From positions 2,520,001 through 2,584,000 of the forward strand of contig JAYKKM010000009.1 in NCBI GenBank assembly GCA_035772405.1: a stretch of 64,000 bases of DNA, in the 5' to 3' direction. Positions 21,721 through 34,321 of the stretch are shown here, one piece after another. Position 1 is the first letter of the stretch; the number at the start of each line of letters is the position of its first letter. This DNA comes from Chrysogorgia sp. JL179-B06. Lineage: Eukaryota > Cnidaria > Anthozoa > Scleralcyonacea > Chrysogorgiidae. The notes beneath the pieces are model-generated. The model saw only the letters and a list, made by a program, of their open reading frames with translations. It ran no database searches and was not told the DNA's origin. The translations under genes were made by a program, and so were the position numbers.

Positions 21721-24460
21721 TTTATAAAAATAGAGCACAAATTTTGAGAGATATGCATGGTAATCACAATCCTGTCAAGTGAAAGACTTAAGTGTGAAAG
21801 TAAATAAAGCACAAAGAACTAGTGCTGTTTATTAAAGAATCAATGAATTTAATATTTAGAGTGGAAGATTAGAATGCACTGTATATATACCATTTAAATT
21901 ATGTGCTTTATAATATTGCAGAATAACAAATGTTAATACAAACTTTGAATTGCAGAGTTTAATTTTATTTAAATTATTCATCACCATTGCTTCACTCTTT
22001 GCAACCTCATCCACAATGGAGTAATTCCAAAACTTGATAATTAGCCGATATAGAGAGTACTGGTGTGTGGTAGTATTAAGGGTGTAAAAAAGTACAGACT
22101 GTAGCTGTGTTTATACTGCAAGTCTATAGGACCAACCTGGCCTACCACCACCTGGGCCTGGCTTACATTTTACTTACTTTAATAGTGTAAACATTCACGA
22201 TACTGGCTGTCTATAGGATTATGATACTGTATATGGCATGCTGCTCTGGCCAATGGCTTAGTGTGTCTGTGTAAACACCTTTGTCCTGGTTCAGGCCTGG
22301 ACAATGCCAGTCCTAGGCTTGCAATGTATATTTTTACACAGCTTTTGTAGGATATATACTGTACAATGTATAATTGGGTAGATTAACACTCACTGTGTTA
22401 GGGGAACATGTTAGGGATTAAACATGGTGGTCGCACCTCCCTGACAACAAGCAGCTGAAGCAATTTTCACCCTGAATTAATGTTATATATTGGATTAATT
22501 AGATTAAGCAATATTGTTCTTTGTTGCATATTATGGGCTTTTGTCATTTCATCTTTTTGAAATTGTGTTACCAGTACTCGAATACCATTGAAATGTATGT
22601 GCATAATTATATAATAGTAATAAAAGCAACAGAAGTCTTCTAACAGAATAAAAGGTTTAACAAGCTTATGAATATAGTCAGACAACACTCTTGGTCTGGG
22701 ATAAATTTAAGTATTTGTCTGGGACAATTAGACAATAAGGAACATGCAGATTACAGTACATACAGTATTACAGAAGGGTACATGTATGTACATATGTGCA
22801 ATGCCAGTATTTTAAATCATTCATAGGTTATGCAGTCATGAATACAACTTTGAGTAAAATTATGAGTATGCCACTGTTAAACATGCATGTTGAATATTTA
22901 TTATAAAAATCATAACTGACATAATTAACTATTAATATTATATAGTTAATAAAATTATTATTGAAATTAATACAATTAATTATTAATTTCAATAATCAAG
23001 AGTTACACAATTGGTTTCTAACCCTGTTTCCGAGACAACTTAGTGATGGCAGACTTTCCCACTCATGTTCTGTTCAGTGCACTACCAACAAATTGCACAC
23101 AAAAATAAGCAGTTTGAAAATCTGTTCAGATTGGCAAATGAATTGACTTATTTTTCAGTATAAAATAACTGAGCACTACAATACTAAACCCTCAAACAGT
23201 AAGCGGGCGAGGGGTTGTTGCGTAGACGTATTTCTAGTAGTAATAGTAAATAGTATAAATATTATAGTATGCAACGTGTTACTGATCGTCACTGGAATCC
23301 AAGACTGGATTGTGAATCCAAGACTATATTTGAATTCTGTCTAAAGTCCACACTAGGCCAAAACGGGACTAGAAAATCGTACAGGGTGCGAGACATCAGA
23401 TACAACTTGGATTCATCCAAAGTGGACTTGGAGAAGCAACGAGGAACCCTTGCCCTCCTTTGCCATACGAAAACAGTAGGCTCTCTGACAGTACTTTGTA
23501 GTCTATGCTTTATAGCTATTGATTTTCATTTCGTACAATTTGAGGCGCCATTCCAATATGTCTGTGTTTTTTTTTGTTACTACGGGATAGTATTTGCTCA
23601 TAATGAACTACCGGTAATTAATTAAGTAGTTTAACATTCTGACTACAAATTAACTACGTCTGGAAGTGAATAATCGAAAATTGGACTCTGTTAGGGCCGG
23701 AGCATCTCTAAACGAAAGCGGAGCTTCCTCCAATCAAAATTTCTGAGAGCAGGAGATACAAAAAATGTATAGTGTCAAGAAAACAAGAAAATAATAAATT
23801 ATCGTCGAGAATCTTGGACTCGAATTTCTAGATTCCAACAGTCAGGCCACACTAAGTGACTGCTAGGCTAAACTCTGTGTTCCTTTCCAGATGCCTGTTG
23901 GAAGACGCTACAAAGTCAGGTGTGGAATGTGTGGACCAACGTTCAATAAGATTATACCAGTAAGCACTGCCACACTTCCCACCCCAGTTACAATGTTGAC
24001 ACACTGCCAACCACAGTATGTAGAGAACCTTACCCAAACAAACAATCAGTTATAGAAACAGAATAATGAAGACTGTCAGAATGAAGACTCAGAATGAAGA
24101 CTTTCCTATATGCAACTGATTGTAATACCATGTATTATATTGCACAGGCTGGTGTTATATACAGCTTGAATCGTTGAAGCTAACAATGCCTGCTGTATTT
24201 TCTGTCATACCTGGTATCTTCTGAACTAAAAACTTTCTTGCATTTAAAAAGTTTCCCCTGAGGCTTAAATAATCTACTTTCTTTACGCTTTTTTATTGAA
24301 AGTTTCGTCCTTCAAGACTTGCAGACTTGTCGAGAGTGGCTGTTGTTGCGTATTACTCTGAAAAACATATTGAACATTTTGACAACAACTAAGTAGCTGC
24401 AGGGACCATTATTTATGATCTTGTTCCAGAAGGTTTACCTCGCCTCTCAAGCCCCTGATA
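21721..24460. other. Gene-poor stretch
   Basis: No recognisable protein. The longest frame (23269-23625, plus, 118 codons) has no motif and no splice support. A candidate mini-exon lies at about 23891-23960 (TTCCAG|ATGCCTGTTGG to CCA|GTAAGC, with C-G-M-C), but its context is weak. Confidence 0.4.
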
Positions 24461-24461
24461 T

Positions 24462-24600
24462 TTGATGATGAAGGATACCAATTCACTACTATTACTTCAT
24501 ACTATATGCACAGAAATTGGCCCGCCGAACATCGTGTTAGACTTTGAAAAGGTCATGGGCAGCAATAACCATGCGCTTGCACAAAAAATAATACTAATAG
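24462..24600 (+). pseudogene. MULE transposase fragment
   Basis: A frame reads LLHTICTEIGPPNIVLDFEK, which resembles the segment around the second catalytic Asp of MULE transposases (compare VIDFESAM in the 8.7-9.8 kb copy). Nothing else of the domain is intact. Confidence 0.35.
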
Positions 24601-25630
24601 ATTTATTATATATAACAACTATTCATGCTCATCAATCAATAATGCCAACAAGCAACGTAAATATATAACCATACCTTTTCTCTCGTTTTTGTGTTTCGAC
24701 ATAGTCTTTGTGCCATCTAAAACCGCCTGTAGCGTCCTTTGATATTACGATAGATGTGAACAAGTTTGGTATCGATCCGAATTAATGTAGTTGTTTCACG
24801 GTCATGAACTGCCATTGCACTTGCATCGGGTAATCCCTTTCACCTAATACGATATCTATAACAGTTATATGAATGTTATATACGAAATACACCAATTTAC
24901 TTTTAATGTAACATCTATATATAGTTATGCATGATACATACCATAACAACTCGTTGATTCAGCATTTGGATGATGCACAGCTCTTGATGCTTATCACCTG
25001 TGCATGATATGTATACACGATAACAGCCTCTTCCTGATTGCAGTATAAAATGGAGACACCAACTGCACAACCTCAAATATCTCAGATGAATCTACAGGGT
25101 CTCCTAAACCAACATTTCATTTTCTTTAGTGTATAATTTCATCTCTTAATAACTCAGTATGTAGACTTATATTTAGTAATTCTTTACCGTTATTATCTTT
25201 AGTTTGACAGTATTTTGATAATTGGTTCAGTCTCGTTCAGATAATAAAGAAGTCTTTAAACTATCCCGACGCCATTCTTTGTGCTGTAGGAATTTATCAA
25301 TAAAGTTTCACGGTATTCTTCGCTCTGAGGAGCTATCGCCGTCACATATGTGAAGAGCTGATAACATTATAAGCAAGTGGAATACAAACTCTTCCCAATC
25401 TCGCAAGGTTGTAAAATTAATCAGAACGCCCACAACATGCAACAGGAATGCTGTAAACTCAGAACGTGGTTTTCTGTAAAGCAATAAGATTTGTGGACAT
25501 TGTCGCTAAATGTTATAGCATGGTAACTAACTGCATAACATGATAAAAGAAAGGGAAAAGCATCGCAAGACAGACACATACCCGGAAGGACATAAATGCA
25601 GGGAATTTGTGTAATTATTGTGTAAAACTC
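24601..25630. other. Gene-free stretch
   Basis: AT-rich; nothing recognised. Confidence 0.3.
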
Positions 25631-25635
25631 ACGTT

Positions 25636-25832
25636 TTAATGACTTCTTCTTAATTGCGTTTAGGACATGGTCACTGCAAACATGAGGGTTACATTTGTCA
25701 TAATCAGCAGCCAAGGCGTCTCTGGTTACAAAACGATGAGTGCGTTTAAGAAATGAAATCATCTTCTCGGAATTGTAGGCTTTTATAACACTGCCAGTAT
25801 CATAGCCCTGCTGTTCTGTATTTCTAAGTTAA
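25636..25832 (-). CDS. Candidate exon of an unrecognised gene
   Basis: A 63-codon frame with YDTGSVIKAYNSEKMISFLK and RFVTRDALAADYDKCNPHVC is bordered by an acceptor (ATTTTTAACTTAG) and a donor (AAAAC|GTGAGT). The composition is protein-like and unlike its AT-rich surroundings. I do not recognise the family, and no adjoining exon is evident within 1 kb. Confidence 0.4.
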
Positions 25833-26220
25833 AAATTTGTGCGACGGTGTTGTAAATAAATGGACATCCCTAATAAATTTGGCTAAGAAGAACGATACGG
25901 CTTCAACATCATGCTCACTTGTTTATTAGGGACCTTAAGCGACGCAAGAATCTATGACACGGACATTTGCTGGAAGTAAAATTTTGCATTTTGATTAGGT
26001 GTTGCCATTGGATACGGTCATCATATCCTGTCTGCTCGCCGTCCGATAAAACGTCGTTTTAAAACCATCCTTGTGTGTACAAAAACAGTTTTCTGTAAAT
26101 TGCAATCAGCTCTAAGTTTTACCTCAAGGCATATTCTGAATACATTTAGTGTTTTTTTTTTGTTTTTTCCCCTTTTTTTTACATATTTGTATTATAGAAA
26201 TAACTATTTGTAAGTTTTTA

Positions 26221-26296
26221 GATACAGGGACACTAGGGAGAACAGCTTATAGCTGATGTGTACCCCTGTTTAAATAAAACATCTAATCTTATATCC
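26221..26296 (+). mobile_element. LINE 3' end remnant
   Basis: GATACAGGGACACTAGGGAG ... CCCCTGTTTAAATAAAACAT CTAATCTTA resembles the 3' UTR and short-repeat tail of L2/CR1-type LINEs. No ORF is attached. Confidence 0.4.
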
Positions 26297-26429
26297 CAAT
26301 TACACATTTATAATTTATCGATTTATTCTTTCTATCTGTTTTTATCTAAGTATATATGTTATACATTTACAATTTTCAATAATATCTGGTTTGTTTACAT
26401 CGTCATCAATGACAATATTGTCGTATAAA

Positions 26430-27472
26430 AATTACATAGTAATATTGAAAATTTGGTTTAGTACTCTCAAAAAACGAGCCACCATGGTCTGGACAGAAGT
26501 ACATGATAAACTCCTTTGTCGAGAAATTATTGCTTCTGTTATGAACTGTGCAACGAAGTATAAAATAGGCAGAAATCGCTTCAACCTTCTCATCACCTTG
26601 ATTTGCCATTCTGTGTAGACAAGAGAGCAGTGAACGACAGGTACAACCTTCTGGCTGAGCGGTTCACAAGAATAACCAAATCGGAACCTTTAGCTAGTGG
26701 AATTGAAACTGATATGTCGGAAGTCGAGCAGGCTTTGGAGCTAATTGTTGAAAAAGAAGCATCGGAAGAGTTGCAAAAAGGGCAAAATGAAGCTAAGAAA
26801 ACCACAGATAGAGCAGTGGCTGTGGAAGTCAGGAGAAAGGCAATAGAATCCTTAGGTACTTGATACTGTTGATTTTTAATATTAATGTCACACAAGTGTT
26901 TTTCCCATGTCACACAAGTGTTTTTCAATGAGGCCCTATGGTGAGAAGTGATTTTATATCTAGTGATTTTACAGCATATACTTGCACCATTTAAGTTTAT
27001 TTTGCATAAATTTACAAACACCACAATCACTTATTCTGTGACACAATTAACAACTAGGCGAAAATAAAGCAAAAAAAATTATCAATACTAAAATCATCTG
27101 AACATCTTTATCATTGTGCCTTGTGGCGCTTGCCGAGCTGCAGTGCCAATTAAGCTACAATTAAAATTATCAATTAATTGATCAATTAGGTATCACTAAA
27201 AAGAGGAAATCAGAGGGAGGGAGACTATAACTCCAAAGAAACGCAGGTCGGGTATTGACACAAAGAAACATGAAATGAATATCGAAATAGCCAAGCAAAA
27301 AAATGAGCACAAAGAAAAGCAACCATTTGCTTTCAGATATGATGCAGATGTTCCAGCAACAAATGCAAATGCAGCAGCTTCAGTTGATGCAACAACAACA
27401 GCAGCAATTTCAACAGGGGCAACTTGCAATGATGATGAAATTGTTTGGGAAAATTTCAAATAAATCATAAAA
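26430..27472 (+). pseudogene. Harbinger-associated Myb/SANT-like protein, two exons, degraded
   Basis: Exon 1 contains ATMVWTEVHDKLLCREIIAS (ATG 26484 in a good GCCACCATGG context) and, after a deletion and frame change, VDKRAVNDRYNLLAERFTR and MSEVEQALELIVEKEASEEL. The donor TTAG|GTACTTG (~26862) joins the acceptor AATTAG|GTATC (~27189) in phase. Exon 2 has KKRKSEGG, a frameshift, then a Met/Gln-rich tail (MMQMFQQQMQMQQLQLMQQQ). This fits the DNA-binding partner encoded by PIF/Harbinger transposons. It faces the transposase fragment at 28.1-29.0 kb tail to tail. Confidence 0.7.
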
Positions 27473-28100
27473 CTGACTCAGAATTTATTTATCTGAAGAT
27501 AATTGTTATATATTTACTTATATTTATAAATACATGTATATTATATTAATCATTATTTATTATAAATGAGTATCTTAATTATATTTTATATATGCTTTCA
27601 CCAGTTTAAATTATTCAATAATTTTTACACAGATTATATATTATACAATATTTTTATAACAATTTAAATTGCATTTATACATATGAATGTAGTATTTACA
27701 AATAAATATGTATATATACATCAGAGATTAAACAAAATGTTCTTGTGACCAGCCTACAAGTATTGTGTTAGCTTCCACATTATTTATATACAAGTCAACT
27801 CTCAATGGCACATATTTAATGTACGATGCACAAATGTGTGACTACATGGCAAGATGCCCATTGTGTTAAAACAGAAGTATGTGAATACATTAAAAGCAGT
27901 TTAAATACTCTAAAAAGTTGGTATACCGCCGAAACTGTGTATGGGAGGTATAACGTTTCCAGTGAAGCCCTGTTTAAAAACAGTTTAATACAAGTTGACC
28001 ATTGATGATGGGTTAAGTAAATTAATCACACTGCAAAGGCATCATTTGACAATTGAGTAAGTCAACTGGGTACAATATATAATAGCATTTCTGTCCTGAA
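27473..28100. other. Intergenic part of the Harbinger remnant
   Basis: AT-rich spacer between the two convergent genes; no signal seen. Confidence 0.3.
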
Positions 28101-28104
28101 TTCA

Positions 28105-29000
28105 AGCAAAGTATTCTTGGATGGTTGGTGGCTCAATGTTAAAAAAAACCAGAAGTTTGATTATGGTAGAGGTACATCATTGCATGACGTAAAATGGCAC
28201 AGACTACATACATTTCACCAATTGAACTAAGGCCAATTTTAAAGTGTTTTTTTAATCTAAAAATTTAACATAATTGATGTCACCAAATAGCCATTCGACA
28301 GATATGCGAACTGCACTCATTTCTGCATTTGTAGTGTAATAACAGCATTTCTGAATGGTACCTGGAGATTAATTCGAAGTGGATAGGCAGGGTGACCATA
28401 TAGGCAAAGCGGACGACCTGTTGTTGAGACTGCTGCATTCTGTTCCAGCTGGTTCAGGAGTCCTGAATTCATGAGCATACCTTCATGCATCTTTCCCTCT
28501 GAAAAAGTAAAAAGACTAGAATTAAATAACTACATACATGTATCTACAACATCAAATACTAGTGAAACACTGGTAAACTGACAACACTCTGAGTAGAGTA
28601 GATTTTCTTAGCAAAAGCATCAATGAGCTCAGTTTCTTTCACAATTTGACACTGCTTATGTTGCACTAAAACCTTTTTATTGCAGTACACCTACAACATT
28701 AATTTTATTAGCTAACATTCGTGTTGATAATTTAACCTCTAGAACACATCTTTAAATTTGAGACAAACAAATAATTGGGACAAAATCTGTTAATTGACAG
28801 TTAATAGGGCTAATATAAAGTATGACAGTCTTGCCTACTGGGCCATACAATTGAGCAATCATTCCAATTGGTAAAGTGAACCCTCTTATGGCCATTGTAT
28901 ACAATTCATTGGGATTGTCCTGGGCGACAGATCGGTCGGACTGTGCCATCTATAAACCCAAAACAATTCGTTCGATCGTGAGATATTGTTCTTGCCACTC
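28105..29000 (-). pseudogene. PIF/Harbinger transposase (HARBI1-like), degraded
   Basis: Reading leftwards: NCFGFIDGTVRPICRPGQSQ and IVYNGHKRVHF (first catalytic Asp in FIDGTVRP), GMIAQLYGPV, a spacer of ~250 bases, then KMHEGMLMNSGLLNQLEQ, LCLYGHPAYPLR (second catalytic position, where GHP replaces the usual GDP), and after a break VRISVEWLFGDI (catalytic Glu) and KTLKIGLSSIGEMYVVCAIL-like text. Stops and frameshifts are numerous. The order and motifs are those of Harbinger nucleases. Confidence 0.78.
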
Positions 29001-29079
29001 AAACATAAAATCCATATCTTCTCGTCACTACGTAATATCCCATTTGTATTTTGACTCACCCTATGGGCTGGTTTTAAAA

Positions 29080-29690
29080 TATTGAACTAAACTGTCTAAT
29101 AAGGTATATATATACTGTATTGTTATATTGTATCATTTTCTTTGCTCATTTTAATTGAAGTGCATATACACCTCCACAGTTTTTAGCATTCTGTAGTTGA
29201 TTCAATGGTTAATAGTTTTTGTCCGATGACATAGTCGCCAAACACTATGCAATTGGTTTGGTGTCAGCTTGTGGGAACGTCACACCGAATACGCTATTAC
29301 AGATAGCGAAAGTTCGGCGAGATCGTTTGTTGCTTCAATGGCTCTAACCACATTGAGCCATTGTGTTTACACTCACCAACGTTGTGGTCAGATCCTTGTT
29401 TGTAGATTTCACGTACTATACGAATCTGGACGCAGACATTGTCAGTGTGTTTGCTAGTACGGGTATTGATGTTTAGCATGTATACCATTTCACACATTGT
29501 AAGCATACAACCTATATGATTTGAATAAACTTACAATGCATGGTTCAATTCTTACTGGACCATTCCCCCAAGGAATTTACATATTTTTTACTACTAAACT
29601 GTGTGTTCCCCACACCTGGGTATATAGAAAAAGATGATTGCCACAACATTGACAAACAACTTGCATGTAGACAAATTATCAAATTTTTCA
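29080..29690. other. Gene-free stretch
   Basis: Nothing recognised; may include the right end of the Harbinger remnant, but no TIR was found. Confidence 0.3.
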
Positions 29691-29694
29691 TAAT

Positions 29695-29830
29695 TTAAAA
29701 TATCCAGTTAAACTTGAATTGTTTTTCCTTTTGTTTGCCATCTAAGTGAATCATTTATATTCACTCCAAGGAGTTTGGTTGATTGCTCATGCTCTACATG
29801 CTTTCCTCCTACCATCAGATGTATATGACA
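29695..29830 (-). pseudogene. LINE RT C-terminal fragment
   Basis: The minus strand reads LMVGGKHVEHEQSTKLLGVN then INDSLRWQTK, the segment after the RT catalytic box. It lies head to head with the plus-strand LINE fragment that starts at ~29835. Confidence 0.6.
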
Positions 29831-29834
29831 GGAG

Positions 29835-30370
29835 TGGCAATAAAACAGAGTGTGGTAACTATCGACCTATATCGGTGTTACCAGTAGTTTCAAAATTATG
29901 AGAAATTAGTATATACACAGTTAAATGATTACTTAGCAGAAAATCATATTCTTACAACATGTCAATCTAGTTTTAGACAAGGTCATTCCACCTCTACATC
30001 AATGTTAACTACAACTAATTCATAGCTGATTAATATGGATTCCGATTTAATAAACGGAATAATCTTTCTTGATTTGTGTAAAGCCTTTGACACAATAGAC
30101 CATGAAATATTAATCAGAAAATTGTATTTATATGGGATTAGAGATTCTGCTTTAAAGTGGTTTACATCATATCTTGCACAATGCCATGTTTTACCTACAC
30201 CCGAAATTTTAAGACGTGTGAAACAATATATTTCACGGCAGTCTTTACAGACAATATATCAATCGTTAATTTTACCTCATTTTGATTATTGCTCTATGGT
30301 TTGGGGGAATTGCAACCAATCGTTAAAAACGAGAGGTCTGCAAAGAGAACATGTGGGTACCGCTGGCAAA
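29835..30370 (+). pseudogene. LINE RT fragment with internal deletion
   Basis: Plus-strand text: ECGNYRPISVLPVVSK, frame changes, then [20 protein letters not shown] (motif A), [17 protein letters not shown], followed directly by [20 protein letters not shown] and [13 protein letters not shown]. The segment with motif B and the catalytic YADD is missing. This is a deletion, not a splice. Confidence 0.75.
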
Positions 30371-30625
30371 TATCAGCATAAAAAAGGTGGCCATAGTTGT
30401 TTATTAGTTTTGGTTGGGCAAGAATTACTGCGGACATGTGTCTGCCGCAGTAGGAAGCAGAAAGAGTGCATAAGTAGAAGCTTACTAGCTCTGTCATTTA
30501 AGATTCAGTACAGAATGAATTTTATTGGTTGGTGCGTTTTACTAAGTTACACTATAACAATAATAATAAACTTTATTTAACACAGAAATATTTCAGCTTC
30601 AGGTTGATTTCCAAAGATTACCATA

Positions 30626-30905
<280 letters not shown>

Positions 30906-31035
30906 ATACATCAACGCCTTCATTATTTATAGTGCACCTGACAAATGTGAAAATTTTCACACAAGAGATGCACTACAAATACGTACAGAAAGAACAACCA
31001 AGACTGCACAAATTGATAAATTCGCCATTAGAGAT

Positions 31036-31368
31036 TCAAGCAATCAATAACAATAAAATTAATTTATTGTCATAAATATTTTTATTAACATTGTCAAGTG
31101 ACTCTCGAAACACTGCGTATTGGTCAACCTCGTACCCAGGCTCTTGCCGCCTCGCTCCCCCGTTTGAAGAAACTGGTGAACGCAGATAATATTTCAATAG
31201 CCTGTCGCGGTAGATTTCATGTCTCGAGTCGCCATTGAATTTAGAATGTTTTGTGTTCTTGCAATGTTTACATTGTGCTGTGTTGTTGTTTGAAAGGTGT
31301 GTATTATGGAAAAGATCTTCTACCGGTTCGGCCGACCGGTGTGGAGAATATGACCTTGTTCTCTCCAC
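31036..31368 (-). CDS. Hypothetical protein, 110 codons
   Basis: The frame starts MERTRSYSPHRSAEPVEDLF and includes CKHCKNTKHSKFNGDSRH, a C-x2-C near His residues. Composition is plausible for a protein, but I recognise no family. It starts 710 bp from the divergent RPA-like frame, with a tandem duplication between them, which suggests a shared promoter region. Confidence 0.3.
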   Translation of the reverse strand: MERTRSYSPHRSAEPVEDLFHNTHLSNNNTAQCKHCKNTKHSKFNGDSRHEIYRDRLLKYYLRSPVSSNGGARRQEPGYEVDQYAVFRESLDNVNKNIYDNKLILLLLIA

Positions 31369-31460
31369 ACACCAAAATATTTCACTTGTAAATTTTTAAA
31401 AGATTTATTCTCTATCACAGAGCGGCACTTGACGCTGAAGTCGAAAAAGATAAAAATAAA

Positions 31461-31767
31461 AGGCAAAAGTATCGCCACCTTCGCACGCAATGTTTAATGT
31501 TTACTTAAATTCGAGTTCTCATTGGCTGCGGCGAAATGTTCCCACAAACGTCAAAACTTAAAATAACAACTTAAAATAACACAAGTAACAAATGAATCCT
31601 TCCCCCAAATAAAAATAAAAGGCAAAAGTATCGCCACCTTCGCACACAATGTTTAATGTTCACTTAAATTCGAGTTCTCATTGGCTCCGGCGAAATGTTC
31701 CCACAAACGTCAAAACTTAAAATAACAACTTAAAATAACACAAGTAACAAATGAATCCTTCCCCCAA
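31461..31767. repeat. Tandem duplication, 159-bp unit, two copies
   Basis: The unit AGGCAAAAGTATCGCCACCT ... AATCCTTCCCCCAAAT occurs at 31461 and again at 31620 with about three differences. Each copy contains TTCTCATTGGCT, an inverse CCAAT box. It sits between two divergent frames. Confidence 0.9.
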
Positions 31768-32078
31768 TTGGCCCAAAGCCCCAAACTAGCTGTCTACACC
31801 GGCTACGGAAAATCGATGATAATTCCATCTTCTTCCCACATTGTCAGAACTGATCAGGTTCCCTACAACAAGTTCCATCTCCCATCGTAGTTCCCCTTCC
31901 TAACTCCATATATTATACTCAGAACTCAGCTACAGTACTCTAACCCTTGCGTATTGGTCCGGATAACAAAAGTTGAGTGGCGTGTCGTCGTTCTGCGATA
32001 TGATTGGTTTTGACGATTGTTTAAGTGACTTGACAGTTGGAGTGCTGTACTTCGAGTTGTAGATAAAAAATCAGAGAG

Positions 32079-33067
32079 ATGAAGAAACGACAAACTGTGG
32101 GAAAACCAAGCTCGAAATCGAATGGGAGAGAAAAGAAAGAAGTCAGTAGTGCCAGTAAACAAAGTTCGAATGCTACAACATCTCCGTCCAGTGCTCTGTC
32201 CACTTCGTCTGGTTCGAAGAGAAAAGGGACGGTAATTGGTTATGTGCACAAGTTGAGTCCCCCCAAAAGAAATAAGCGAGATACTATGAACTATTCTACA
32301 TTTGAGTTACAAACAGACGCAGGGATAGTCGAGAGTGGTCTGTGCTTTTCCACGGTCAAACGACGGCTGCTAGAAGAAAAAGAATCTAACAGAACGGCGG
32401 TTAAACTGTAGCGTTACACGATGACGTCGCGCGGTGATAAAATTGTCGTAGATGACAGTTTTTGGAGCAACAAGATTCCAAGAAAGTACTATCCTTGAAA
32501 GAAGTTGCTAAAGATGGATGCCCAGATATGGAACTTGTAAATGTTTCAGTGAAAATCATCAGCGTTGAGGGGGTCCAAGTCATTGGAAAAGATAAGTTAA
32601 AGCTGGCGAATGCCGTAATCAGCGATAGTACGGGGACGATGATGCTTGAGCTGTGGCAAGAACACACAAATGTCGCAACCCCTGCGGAAACTTACACAAT
32701 GGATAACCTGCATGTTCGTGTTCGAAATGGCGTAAAAAGGCTTGGCACAAACAAAGAAACTGTCATCCGTAAGATAGTCAACGCAGAACTGGCGAAGGTT
32801 TGCTGCGAGAAAGATGAAATGGAGAAGCTGGGATCCAATCGATGTATCCAAGTTGACAACATTGATTCTATTGAAAGACTCGAAATTTTCAAGAAATGTG
32901 TCAACTGTAGCAAGAGGGTTATTCAGTTTTCTGACCGTGTTATTGGGGCATCGAGCAAAGCCTCGACTTCCTCACGACTAGCACGATCAATCACGTCATT
33001 GGAAAAGCATGGCGAGCCAGATGTTGTCAGAACATGGCAACACCCACGGATTTATTTAATGATTTGA
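32079..33067 (+). pseudogene. RPA-like OB-fold protein, broken
   Basis: From ATG 32079 (MKKRQTVGKPSSKSNGREKK) a Ser/Lys-rich leader runs to a TAG at 32409-32411. The same frame then reads GDKIVVDDSFW, and after a one-base shift near 32460 the frame reads LKEVAKDGCPDMELVNVSVK, NAVISDSTGTMMLELWQEH and TYTMDNLHVRV. The D-S-T-G-x-M-x-L-x-L-W-Q pattern is the OB-fold strand pattern of RPA-type single-strand DNA-binding proteins. The tail has KKCVNCSKRV. RPA-like proteins accompany some Helitrons, but no Rep/helicase is present here. Alternatively it is a lineage-specific host gene. Confidence 0.55.
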
Positions 33068-33149
33068 TTTTTTTTTGAGTCGATCACGCAGGATAAGGTT
33101 GCCCTATTTATCCGAGCCAGAGGCTCATGTTTTAAGCGCTCGACTATTC

Positions 33150-33345
33150 ATTTTATCACTCTTTGGTGAACGGAAAATCCAACTGATGGGGATTCAGAGG
33201 ACCTACGATTTAAGGTCGTTTTCCGAGAAGACCCGAAAGTCTTACCATTTGCTGGTGTTATTGCAAAGGCAGCACCTCAATTATTTTAAGACCCCGAGTG
33301 GTGGTCCAACCCAGGGTTGAACACGGGTCTCCCAGCTCATAAACA
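33150..33345 (-). repeat. Possible SINE or dispersed non-coding repeat
   Basis: On the minus strand GAGCTGGGAGACCCGTGTTC then AACCCTGGGTTGGACCACC recalls a tRNA-like B box, and the following GGTGCTGCCTTTGCAATAAC ... GACTTTCGGGTCTTCTCGGA block looks like a repeat common in marine invertebrates (from memory). It is not a functional tRNA. Confidence 0.35.
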
Positions 33346-34320
33346 TGTGTGGTAACCAACAGCTGGTAACGAGAGACTGAGGTACGAGACTGAGAACAGC
33401 TGGTACGGAGACTGAGGAGGTGTGGTTTCCGTAGTAATAATCGAGCCGTCCCATTGGCTACAACCAACTTCCTCATTCCCGTATCCGAGACTATCAATCT
33501 CCGACTCATGATCAACGGGTAGGACACCAAATGTGTCATCCGGAAGAGCTGACGAGTCTTGAGATGAGGGTGATAGCACCAGATGAAGGGAAGTGCCAAG
33601 TCCAAAGAGGGGGCCACACCTGTTGGCAAAACTCTATTGATGGTGTGCAAGCCCACCGTAAGCAGAGTCCGACTGACTCCACTGCACCGATGGATCGGGC
33701 GCGGTGGAATCTTCACCAGTAGGATCTGATGAAAATAATAGCGGCGACGATGCTGTGTGCAGCACAGGAGTGCTAGGCTTAGTCGCCAAAACCGCAGTTG
33801 GTGAAAGCGGCGTTGTGGTAGTCCTAGAAGGACTGGATGGAGAAGGAGAAAGTCTCAGCAATCGTCTCGACGGTAGCTGGATCTCCTTCAGGCAACACAG
33901 CTACCTCAGCCGGAAGAGGAAAGTTGCAAGCCTGTAGATGGATTAATCCGTCAGGATAAAGGGGAACAAAAACTGTAGTATCAGGAATGGAGTCCTGATT
34001 TGACAGTTCTTCGAAAAATGGTCTTTTAACATCACCTTCCTCACTGCTGGCCACGCTTGGAGCTGGCCACGGCCACGTTTGGTACCATTGGGTGCCATTT
34101 CCTCTAGAGAATCCTCTTTGCAGGAATCGCAAGGAGGGAGATCAGAGGACTGGGGCGTGACGGTGTTACCAACAACAGTAGAGGACCGATCTGGAGGATC
34201 AGCAGCAACCTTCAATGCAGGAGGCAACCGATCCTTACCAGGTGGATGTAAGATTGCGGATGGAGGTGGCGATGGTGTCGTGTCTTCCTTCCCCCAAGCT
34301 CTAGGTGGATATCCTCCAAA
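33346..34320 (-). other. Ser/Pro-rich open frames, unresolved
   Basis: Overlapping minus-strand frames switch along the segment: APNGTKRGRGQLQAWPAVRK, VKRPFFEELSNQDSIPDTT, LRLSPSPSSPSRTTTTPLSP, PDDTFGVLPVDHESEIDSLG. The GC content is higher than that of the surroundings, and the frames switch as they would with frameshifts in one decayed ORF. No domain is recognised. Confidence 0.3.
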
Positions 34321-34321
34321 T

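Noticed and set aside
23269..23625. 118-codon frame
   Set aside because: No motif, hydrophobic tail from T-rich sequence, no splice or repeat support.
32462..33067. RPA-like frame starting at its first listed codon (TTG)
   Set aside because: TTG is not a credible start in an animal gene; the frame is the shifted continuation of the one from 32079.
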